Shown here one piece after another: positions 53,338 to 60,643 of a DNA stretch of 64,000 nucleotides. The notes beneath the pieces are model-generated. The model was not told the DNA's origin. It did no database searches and saw only the letters and a list, made by a program, of their open reading frames with translations. Origin of the DNA: TK10-74A sp965217625 (GTDB lineage Bacteria > Chloroflexota > Dehalococcoidia > Bin125); contig OZ244557.1 in the NCBI GenBank assembly GCA_965217625.1, forward strand, positions 1,984,001-2,048,000, given 5' to 3'. Positions within the stretch are counted from its first letter, which is position 1. The number at the start of each line of letters is the position of its first letter. A program made the translations under genes and the position numbers.

Positions 53338-55275
53338 TTAGTTGAGCCGCAGCAGGAAGCCCAGCGCTCCCAGCAGTGCGACGCCGACGATCATCACCAG
53401 CGCGTAGTCGGGCAGGCGGCCGGTCACGTGCTGGCGCACCCGCTCGCCGGCCCAGCGCGTCAGGTTGGCGGGGCCGTTGATGCCGGTGTTGTTGACGACC
53501 ATGCGGTCGAACCCGGCGACCAGATGCCCGAAGGGCAGCACCGCGTGGTCGATGACCCACTGGTAGGCCTCATCGAAGTAGAACTTGTTCTCCAGCGCCG
53601 CCGCCATGCGCGGCTGCCGCTCGCGCAGCGCCTGGGCGCGCCGGGCGTTGTGGCCGTAGAACAGCCACCAGGCGGTCCCGATGCCCAGCAGCGAGACGAG
53701 GCCGGTGGCGGCGGCGAGCAGCGAGTTGAAGTGGAACGCCTCGGGCTCGGGGTAGTAGATGTATTGGTTGATGCCGCCCGGGAAGCCGAACCAGTCGCCC
53801 ACCTGGTCCATGGCGAACCAGCCGGCGAGGGCGGTCAGCACGGTCAGGAAGACGAGCGGGATCAACATCAGCGCCGGCGCCTCGCGGGTGCGCCGGATGA
53901 CGTCGAGGTCCTTGGGCGCGCCGAAGAAGGTGATCATCACCAGCCGCGCCATGTACACCGCCGAGAGGAAGGCGGCGACGCCCAGCAGGATCAGGATCGC
54001 TTCGTGCTGCGTCGACTCGACGACGGTGAAGATCTCGTCCTTCGAGAAGAAGCCCGACAGCGGCGCGATGCCCGCCAGCGCCAGCGCGGAGAGGATGAAC
54101 GTGCCGGCCGTGACCGGCATGCGCCACCAGAGGCCGCCCAGCCGGCGGGCGTCCTGCTCGTCGCTCATGTGGATGATCGAGCCGGCGCCGAGGAACAGCG
54201 TCGCCTTGAAGAACGCATGCGTCATCAGATGCAGCATCGCGATGCCGACGGCGCCGGCGCCCAGCGCCACGAACATGAAGCCCAGCTGGCTCACCGTCGA
54301 GTAGGCCAGCACCCGCTTGATGTCGGTCTGGGCGAGCGCGATCAGGCCCGCCAGCAGCGCCGTGATCAGGCCGACCGCCAGCACCACCTCCAGCGCGCCG
54401 GGCGTCACGTCGAACAGCGGCAGCAGGCGCGCCACCAGGTAGACGCCGGCGACGACCATCGTGGCGGCGTGGATCAGCGCCGAGACCGGCGTCGGGCCCT
54501 CCATCGCGTCCGGCAGCCAGACGTGGAAGGGGAACTGCGCGCTTTTGCCCATCGCGCCCAGGAAGACGAGCAGCACCGACAGCGTCAGGTAGGCGTCGCC
54601 CATGACCTGCGGCAGGTCGTTGAGGCGGCCCGCCTGCGCGGCCGCGATGATCTCGCTGATCTGGAAGCTGCCGGTCGCGCGCCAGAGCAGGATGATGCCG
54701 ATCAGCAGCCCCACGTCGCCCAGGCGCGTCGTGATGAAGGCCTTCTTGGCCGCTTCCACGGCCGACGGGCGCTCGTAGTAGAAGCCGATCAGCAGGAAGG
54801 AGCAGACGCCGACGCCCTCCCAGGCGACGTAGAGCAGCAGCAGGTTGTCGGCCAGGACGAGCGCCAGCATCGAGCCGACGAAGAGGCTCAGCACCGCGAA
54901 GTACCACCAGTAGCGCGCCTCGGGCTTGCCGTGGTGGCGCATGTACTGCGTGGAGTAGAGGTTGACCATCAGCCCCACGGTGGCGATCACGCCGATCATC
55001 ACCACCGCGATCGAATCCAGCGTCCAGCCGATGCGCAGGGAGAAGTCGCCCGCCTCCAGCCAGGTGAAGCCGCTGTTGGCGATCCCGCCCAGCCCGTCGC
55101 CGATGGAGCCCAGCTGCTCGGTCAGCACGACGAAGAACAGCACGAAGACGGCCCCGATCGCGCCGATCGAGAGCCAGTCGCCGCCGCGCGGCAGGAAGCG
55201 GCCCACCAGGAACAGCACGAAGAAGGCGCAGACGGGCAGCGCGGGCAGGATCCAGACGTGCTCCATCCAGAACAT
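53338..55275 (-). CDS. nuoL: NADH-quinone oxidoreductase subunit L
   Basis: The largest antiporter-like subunit, at the far end of the membrane arm, with the long lateral helix at its C-terminus. The 645-residue protein has LLLYVAWEGVGVCSFLLIGFYY, GDVGLLIGIILLW, AQFPFHVWLPDAMEGPTPVSALIHAATMVVAG (in parts) and DIKRVLAYSTVSQLGFMFVALG. It starts at the ATG at 55275, with another in-frame ATG three codons in. Confidence 0.96.
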   Translation of the reverse strand: MFWMEHVWILPALPVCAFFVLFLVGRFLPRGGDWLSIGAIGAVFVLFFVVLTEQLGSIGDGLGGIANSGFTWLEAGDFSLRIGWTLDSIAVVMIGVIATVGLMVNLYSTQYMRHHGKPEARYWWYFAVLSLFVGSMLALVLADNLLLLYVAWEGVGVCSFLLIGFYYERPSAVEAAKKAFITTRLGDVGLLIGIILLWRATGSFQISEIIAAAQAGRLNDLPQVMGDAYLTLSVLLVFLGAMGKSAQFPFHVWLPDAMEGPTPVSALIHAATMVVAGVYLVARLLPLFDVTPGALEVVLAVGLITALLAGLIALAQTDIKRVLAYSTVSQLGFMFVALGAGAVGIAMLHLMTHAFFKATLFLGAGSIIHMSDEQDARRLGGLWWRMPVTAGTFILSALALAGIAPLSGFFSKDEIFTVVESTQHEAILILLGVAAFLSAVYMARLVMITFFGAPKDLDVIRRTREAPALMLIPLVFLTVLTALAGWFAMDQVGDWFGFPGGINQYIYYPEPEAFHFNSLLAAATGLVSLLGIGTAWWLFYGHNARRAQALRERQPRMAAALENKFYFDEAYQWVIDHAVLPFGHLVAGFDRMVVNNTGINGPANLTRWAGERVRQHVTGRLPDYALVMIVGVALLGALGFLLRLN

Positions 55276-55346
55276 CTAGCGCCGCCCCCTCGTTGCTGGG
55301 GCCGCGGGCGCGCAGGGCGGCGTCGGCGGGAGGGTCAGCACGGCGC

Positions 55347-55661
55347 CTACCACTTGAGAAGGTTCACTTCGTCGACGTTGGCGGTGGCGCGGTTGCGGAA
55401 CGTGCGCACCACGATGCCCAGCGCCAGCGCCACCTCGGCGGCCGCCACGACGATCAGGAAGAAGGCGAAGATGATGCCCGTGAAGTTGCCGAACTCGATC
55501 TTGCCGTAGACCGCGAAGGCCACCAGGTTGAGGCTGACGGCGCTCAGCATGATCTCGACGGACATCAGGATCAGGATCGCGTTGCGGCGCGTGAGCACGC
55601 CCATCACGCCGATGGCGAAGAGGATCGCGTTGATCACGAGCACGTGCTCGATGGGTGGCAC
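55347..55661 (-). CDS. nuoK: NADH-quinone oxidoreductase subunit K
   Basis: This 104-residue, three-span membrane subunit has NAILILMSVEIMLSAVSLNL, with the conserved Glu of helix 2, and AAAEVALALGIVVRTFR, with the helix 3 Glu. It starts at GTG, one base overlapping the nuoJ stop (TAGTG). Confidence 0.95.
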   Translation of the reverse strand: MPPIEHVLVINAILFAIGVMGVLTRRNAILILMSVEIMLSAVSLNLVAFAVYGKIEFGNFTGIIFAFFLIVVAAAEVALALGIVVRTFRNRATANVDEVNLLKW

Positions 55662-56167
55662 TAGCCCTCCTCGTCTTCCGGCGTGGCTAGCAGGATCGCG
55701 CCGTCGAGGGCGATCGAGAGCAGGATCCCCACCACGATGAAGGGCACGACCCAGACCGTGAAGATGACGTCGCCGATGGCCTCGAAGGGCACCGGCTCAA
55801 TGCCGCCGCGGTCGGCGGGGGTGACCCAGTCGGTGCCCACGGCCGCCCCGATCAGCGCGGCCAGCAGACCCAGCGAGGCCAGCACGCCCAGCGGGCGCGT
55901 CTTGCCGAACAGGGCCTGGGGGCGTTCGCGGGCGCGCGTCAGCATCAGCGCGAAGAGGATCAGGATGACGACCGCGCCGCCGTAGATCAGCAGCTGCACC
56001 AGGGCCAGGAACTCCACCGTCAGCAGCAGGTAGAGGGCCGCCACGCCGCCCAGCGTCGCGATGAACAGCAGCGCCGCGTAGACGATGTTGCCGGCCATCG
56101 TCACGCCCAGGGCGCTCAGCAGCGTCAGCACGGCGATGGCGTAGAAGATGATCTCGGTTGCGCTCAT
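55661..56167 (-). CDS. nuoJ: NADH-quinone oxidoreductase subunit J
   Basis: This 168-residue membrane subunit has five expected spans and the family motif FLALVQLLIYGGAVVILILFALML. The ATG at 56167 (MSATEIIFYAIAVLTLLSAL) follows GGTGGAG; the open frame extends 14 codons further without similarity. In most operons nuoI separates nuoH and nuoJ, but here the gap is only 80 bp and carries no gene. Confidence 0.94.
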   Translation of the reverse strand: MSATEIIFYAIAVLTLLSALGVTMAGNIVYAALLFIATLGGVAALYLLLTVEFLALVQLLIYGGAVVILILFALMLTRARERPQALFGKTRPLGVLASLGLLAALIGAAVGTDWVTPADRGGIEPVPFEAIGDVIFTVWVVPFIVVGILLSIALDGAILLATPEDEEG

Positions 56168-56247
56168 GCTCCACCCGGATTGGCCCCTTCCGGGGGCCTG
56201 CGCGTTCAACAGTGGGGCCCGTGCCGTGGCGCGGGCCCGCTCGCACG

Positions 56248-57450
56248 TCAGTCGCCGGACGCGACCTCGGTGCTCGTGACGAGGCGCGGTCGCGCCGGTT
56301 CCAAGTGAATCGACTGGCCGCCCGCCTTGGAACGACTCAGAACGTAAATCAGGGCCACCAGTGAGACAAGCAGCGCTAATGAGACCAGCGCCACGATCCA
56401 GTCGGCGCCGCCGTAGGCGAGGATGATGCCGTTGGCCAGCACCTGCAGCAGGGCGAAGGGCAGCAGCACCTTCCAGGAGAAGGCCATGAGCTGGTCGATG
56501 CGCAGGCGCGGGAACATGGCCCGCAGCCAGAACAGCACGAAGATCAGCGCGCCGGCCTTGAGCAGCGTCAGCACGATCTGCACGCCCAGCCCGCCGTCCT
56601 CGCCGTAGGGGAAGTTCCAGCCGCCCAGGAAGACGGTCGAGGCGAGCATCACCATCAGGAAGAGGCCGGTGTACTCGGCCAGGAAGAACAGGCTCCAGCG
56701 GATGCCGCTGTACTCGACGAAGTAGCCCCCCACGACCTCCGACTCCGCCACCGGCATGTCGAAGGGCGGGCGATGCAGCTCGGCCAGCGCCCCGATCATG
56801 AAGATCACGAAGCCCAGCGGCTGCAGCACGATGTAGGGCGTCGTGCGCTGGTCGCCGGCGATGAAGTTGAGGTTCAGCGCCCCGCCCACCAGGCCGTCGT
56901 CCTGCAGGTGGCCGGCCGCGATCATGATCACGCCCGCCGCCGCCAGCAGCATGGGCAGCTCGTACGAGATGGCCTGCGCCGCGGCGCGGATGCCGCCCAG
57001 CAGGGCGTACTTGTTGTCCGACCCCCAGCCGGCCATGATCACACCTATGATGCTGAGTCCCAGCACCGCGAAGACGTAGAGGAAGCCCAGTTCCAGGTCG
57101 CGGATGAACCAGGTCTCCGTGAAGGGGATGGGCACGAACATCAGGAAGACCGGCACGAAGACGAAGAACACCGCCAGCTCGAACACCCAGCGGTCGGCCG
57201 AGTCGGGGCGCACGTCCTCCTTCGTGAGCAGCTTGATGGCGTCGGCGAGGGACTGCAGGATGCCCATCGGGCCGGTGCGGGTGGGGCCCACGCGGGCCTG
57301 GAAGCGGGCCAGCACCTTGCGCTCCAGGTAAATCAGCGCCAGCGCGTTGATCGTCATCAGCGCGACGATGAAGACCAGCCGGATCAGGGCGTCGATCCAG
57401 TCGGGCATGCCGATCCCGGCGAACTCGCTGAGGATGACGGCGTCGGGCAT
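56248..57450 (-). CDS. nuoH: NADH-quinone oxidoreductase subunit H
   Basis: NuoH joins the peripheral and membrane arms and forms part of the quinone chamber. The 400-residue protein has YLERKVLARFQARVGPTRTGP, LQSLADAIKLLTKEDVRP, ELPMLLAAAGV and AELHRPPFDMPVAESEVVGGYFVEYSG. The last 30 residues are a soluble tail. Its ATG directly follows the nuoD stop. Confidence 0.96.
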   Translation of the reverse strand: MPDAVILSEFAGIGMPDWIDALIRLVFIVALMTINALALIYLERKVLARFQARVGPTRTGPMGILQSLADAIKLLTKEDVRPDSADRWVFELAVFFVFVPVFLMFVPIPFTETWFIRDLELGFLYVFAVLGLSIIGVIMAGWGSDNKYALLGGIRAAAQAISYELPMLLAAAGVIMIAAGHLQDDGLVGGALNLNFIAGDQRTTPYIVLQPLGFVIFMIGALAELHRPPFDMPVAESEVVGGYFVEYSGIRWSLFFLAEYTGLFLMVMLASTVFLGGWNFPYGEDGGLGVQIVLTLLKAGALIFVLFWLRAMFPRLRIDQLMAFSWKVLLPFALLQVLANGIILAYGGADWIVALVSLALLVSLVALIYVLSRSKAGGQSIHLEPARPRLVTSTEVASGD

Positions 57451-58602
57451 CTAGCGGTCCACCTCACCCAGCACGATGTCGACGGAGCCCAGGATGATGA
57501 CGGCGTCGGCGATGTAGGAGCCCACGGTCATCTGCTTCAGCGCGCTGAGGTTGTGGAAGCAGGGCGAGCGCACCTTCATGCGCCAGGGCTTGTCGGTCCC
57601 GTCGGAGACCATGTAGATGCCGTACTCGCCGCGCGGGCCCTCCTGGCGCTGGTAGATCTCGGCCGGCGCCGGCCGCAGCCGGGTCGGCAGCCCCTCGGCC
57701 ACGATGGGCCCGCTGCTGGGCATCTGGTCCAGCGCCTGCCCGATGATGCGCAGCGACTGCCGCATCTCCTCCATGCGCACCAGGAAGCGGTCGTAGACGT
57801 CGCCGCGATCGCCCACCGGGATGTCCCACTCGAAGCGGTCGTAGATCGAGTAGGGCTCGTCGACGCGCAGGTCGAAGGCGACGCCGGAGGCGCGCAGCAT
57901 GGGCCCGGTGACGCCGTGGTTGATCGCGTCCGCGGCGCTCAGCACGCCGACGTCGCGGCAGCGCGCGATCATGATCTCGTTGCGGGTCATCAGCGCGTCG
58001 AGGTCCTGGATGCCGGCGTGCATGCGCTCGATCAGCCAGCGGCCGTCCTCGACGAAGGTCTCGTGCGGCTCCCAGGCCAGCCCGCCGACGCGGAAGTAGT
58101 TGTACATCATGCGGTCGCCGGTGACGGCCTCGAAGTAGTCCTGGATCAGCTCGCGCTCCTTGAAGGCCCAGGTGAAGGCCGTGCCGAAGAAGCCCACGTC
58201 GGTGCCGAACGCGCCCGCGAACATCAGGTGCGACAGCACGCGGTTGAACTCGGAGAGGATCAGCCGCACGTACTCCGCCCGCTCGGGCGCCTCGATGCCG
58301 GCCAGCCGCTCCGTCGCGTTGACGTGCACCCACTCGTTGCAGAACGCGGCCAGGTAGTCGGTGCGGTCCTGGAAGCCCAGCGAGCCCCGGTAGTCCATCG
58401 ACTCGCTCAGCTTCTCGGCCCCGCGGTGCAGGTAGCCGATGTAGGGGATCACGTCCTTGACGATTTCGCCATCGACGGTCAGGACCATGCGGAACACCCC
58501 GTGCGTCGACGGGTGCTGCGGCCCCATGTTGATGTTCATGTCGACGGTCTGGAACTCGCGCTCCACGACCACCGGCTCCGTCATCATGACCGGCTCCGCC
58601 AT
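57451..58602 (-). CDS. nuoD: NADH-quinone oxidoreductase subunit D
   Basis: This 49-kDa-type subunit is related to the large subunit of NiFe hydrogenase and lines the quinone site. The 383-residue protein has NMGPQHPSTHGVFRMVLTVDGE, GYLHRGAEKLSE and SPCFHNLSALKQM, and ends VDIVLGEVDR, all typical. Its ATG overlaps the nuoC stop (TGATG). Confidence 0.97.
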   Translation of the reverse strand: MAEPVMMTEPVVVEREFQTVDMNINMGPQHPSTHGVFRMVLTVDGEIVKDVIPYIGYLHRGAEKLSESMDYRGSLGFQDRTDYLAAFCNEWVHVNATERLAGIEAPERAEYVRLILSEFNRVLSHLMFAGAFGTDVGFFGTAFTWAFKERELIQDYFEAVTGDRMMYNYFRVGGLAWEPHETFVEDGRWLIERMHAGIQDLDALMTRNEIMIARCRDVGVLSAADAINHGVTGPMLRASGVAFDLRVDEPYSIYDRFEWDIPVGDRGDVYDRFLVRMEEMRQSLRIIGQALDQMPSSGPIVAEGLPTRLRPAPAEIYQRQEGPRGEYGIYMVSDGTDKPWRMKVRSPCFHNLSALKQMTVGSYIADAVIILGSVDIVLGEVDR

Positions 58603-59582
58603 CAGCCCTCTCCTCGCAGTTCGGCGCGGCGGGCGGCGGCCAGCTCGCGGGCGCGCTTGACGCGTTCGGCCTGGGCCTGCTTGCGCTCGGCCAGTTCCTC
58701 GGGCGTCATGTCGGCCGTCGCCTTCTTCGCCGCCGCGGCGGCGGGCGCGGCGGCGGCGGCGGGCGCGGGCGTCGCCGCGGGCGCGGGCGCGGGCGGGGCA
58801 GCGCCGCCCGATGCGGGGGCGTCCGTCGCGGCCGCCGGCGCCGCGGCGGCCTTCTCACCCATCGGCGTTTTGGGCCCCTCGCGACGCCGGGCGGCGGCCA
58901 GCTCGCGCGCCTTCTGGACGCGCTCCGCCTGCGCCGCCCGCTTGGCGGCGAGTTCCTCGGGCGTCAGGTCGCTGGCGGGCTTCTTCTCGGCCGCGGCCTG
59001 CGTCGCGGCGGCGGCGGCCCGGCCGGCGTCCGGCGCGGCGCGCCGTTCCGGCGGGTGCTCCTTGGTGAAGTACTCGACATCGACGCCCTGCGGCAGCTCG
59101 ATCTCCGCCAGCGGGTGGCTCTTGAGCAGCGGGTGGATGTCGAGGTCCTCGTCGAGCAGCAGGTTGCGGGGGTCGGGGTGGCCCTCGAACTCGACGCCGA
59201 ACATCTCGCGCACCTCGCGCTCGGCCCACTCGGCGCCCATGTAGAGGTCGGTGATCGTCGCGATCGACGGGGCCTCGCCCTCGAGCCGCGTCTTGACGCA
59301 GACGCCGTGCCGCTGGCGCAGCGAGTACAGGTGGTAGACCAGCTCGATGCCGTCGTCCTGCCAGTCGACCGCCGTGAGGTTACGCAGCAGGTCCATCGAC
59401 AGCCGCGCGTCGTCGCGGCCGGCCGCGATGACCTCGTGCAGGTCGCCCGGCGCGACGGTCAGGGCCACGTCGATCTTGGTCGGCTCGGCCGCGAACTCGA
59501 GCATCGGCAGGACCTCGCGATAGAGATCCGCGACGCTGCCGGCCTCCGGCGTCGATCGCGCGGCGTCGGTCTGCGTCGTCAT
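58602..59582 (-). CDS. nuoC: NADH-quinone oxidoreductase subunit C with a repeat-bearing C-terminal tail
   Basis: The 30-kDa subunit domain covers residues 35-180, with the signature EWAEREVREMFGVEFEGHPDPRNLLL. After YFTKEHPPERR follow about 145 extra residues, rich in Ala and Pro, that carry a 29-residue helical motif twice (205-233 and 291-319; TPEELA ... AQAERV ... ARELAAARR, 22 of 29 identical). Usual NuoC is about 150-220 residues. The ATG at 59582 overlaps the nuoB stop (ATGA). Confidence 0.94.
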   Translation of the reverse strand: MTTQTDAARSTPEAGSVADLYREVLPMLEFAAEPTKIDVALTVAPGDLHEVIAAGRDDARLSMDLLRNLTAVDWQDDGIELVYHLYSLRQRHGVCVKTRLEGEAPSIATITDLYMGAEWAEREVREMFGVEFEGHPDPRNLLLDEDLDIHPLLKSHPLAEIELPQGVDVEYFTKEHPPERRAAPDAGRAAAAATQAAAEKKPASDLTPEELAAKRAAQAERVQKARELAAARRREGPKTPMGEKAAAAPAAATDAPASGGAAPPAPAPAATPAPAAAAAPAAAAAKKATADMTPEELAERKQAQAERVKRARELAAARRAELRGEG

Positions 59583-60148
59583 ACGCCGCGCGCCCGGGTC
59601 TCCATGATCTTGTCTTGCAAGGCCAGGAAACCGTCCAGCAGCGACTCCGGCCGCGGCGGGCAGCCGGGCACGTAGACATCTACCGGGATGATCTTGTCGA
59701 CCCCTTGCAGCACGCGGTCGTACTGCGTGTAGGGGCCGCCGTTGGTCGCGCAGGCGCCCATCGCGATGGACCACTTGGGGTACGGCATCTGCTCCCACAG
59801 CAGCTTGACGGCGGGGGCCATCTTCTTCGTCACGGTGCCGGCGACGATCATCACGTCGCTCTGGCGCGGCGACGGCCAGGGCACGATGCCGAAGCGGTCG
59901 AGGTCGTGGTGCGCCATGTAGGTCGAGATCATCTCGATCGCGCAGCAGGCCAGGCCGAAGGTCATGGGCCACAAGGAGGCCTTGCGCGCCGTGGCGATGA
60001 GCGTGTCGGCGGGCACCTGCATCACGCCCGGCAGCGCGACCTTGTAGGGGATCAACGGGGCGCCGTCATCGATCGGCAGGAGCCGCAGCTCCTCCGGCGA
60101 GACCGGCGCGGTTAGATCGGTGACTAGCGAGCTTGGTCGGTCGACCAT
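59579..60148 (-). CDS. nuoB: NADH-quinone oxidoreductase subunit B
   Basis: NuoB holds cluster N2, the last electron carrier before quinone. The four cysteines are in FGLACCAIEM (two), MGACATNGG and VPGCPPRPE. The 189-residue form starts at the ATG at 60148, which overlaps the end of nuoA by 25 bp and has GGAAAGG upstream; an ATG at 60169 would add seven residues but has no binding site. Confidence 0.94.
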   Translation of the reverse strand: MVDRPSSLVTDLTAPVSPEELRLLPIDDGAPLIPYKVALPGVMQVPADTLIATARKASLWPMTFGLACCAIEMISTYMAHHDLDRFGIVPWPSPRQSDVMIVAGTVTKKMAPAVKLLWEQMPYPKWSIAMGACATNGGPYTQYDRVLQGVDKIIPVDVYVPGCPPRPESLLDGFLALQDKIMETRARGV

Positions 60149-60540
60149 TCGAGGACGCCTTTCCGCCATGCGTAGGCCAGCCCCACCAGGAGGGTGAAGA
60201 TGAACAGCACCATCTGCCAGAGGATCACTTTGTCGAACGCCGCCGGGCCCACCGATCCGCCGCTGTCCATCAGCCCGAGGAACGAGGCGGCCCAGGGGAA
60301 GAGGAAGACGATCTCGACGTCGAAGACGAGGAAGAGGATCGCGAAGATGTAGTAGCGCACGTGGACCTGGGCCCAGTTCTTGCCGATCGGCAGCATGCCG
60401 CACTCGTAGACTTGGCCCTTGAGCCGGGTGGGCCGGCGCGGCGCGAGCACCTTCGTGACGACGAGCGCGTTGAGCACCAGGAACGCCCCGACGGGCACCG
60501 CAAGGAGCACCGCGCCGTAGTTCTCGATGAGCTGTTCCAC
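60124..60540 (-). CDS. nuoA: NADH-quinone oxidoreductase subunit A
   Basis: This 138-residue, three-span membrane subunit starts at GTG. It has KGQVYECGMLPIG, the loop with the conserved Cys, then RYYIFAILFLVFDVEIVFLFPWA. It is the first gene of the nuoABCDHJKLMN operon, about 50 bp downstream of the promoter. Confidence 0.96.
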   Translation of the reverse strand: MEQLIENYGAVLLAVPVGAFLVLNALVVTKVLAPRRPTRLKGQVYECGMLPIGKNWAQVHVRYYIFAILFLVFDVEIVFLFPWAASFLGLMDSGGSVGPAAFDKVILWQMVLFIFTLLVGLAYAWRKGVLEWSTDQAR

Positions 60541-60590
60541 GGCCGTCTCCGTCTCGCCTGGGGGGTGATTGTGCGAGATTTCGCAGCCGG

Positions 60591-60619
60591 ATCGTATGGC
60601 CGCCCTAGATCGGTGTCAA
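60591..60619 (-). promoter_or_regulatory. Promoter of the nuo operon
   Basis: Minus-strand TTGACA (60614-60619), 17-bp spacer, TACGAT (60591-60596): the best sigma-70 match in the window, in the 103-bp gap between valS and nuoA. Confidence 0.85.
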
Positions 60620-60643
60620 TCGAGAGCGGGCGGCCAGCGGGCG

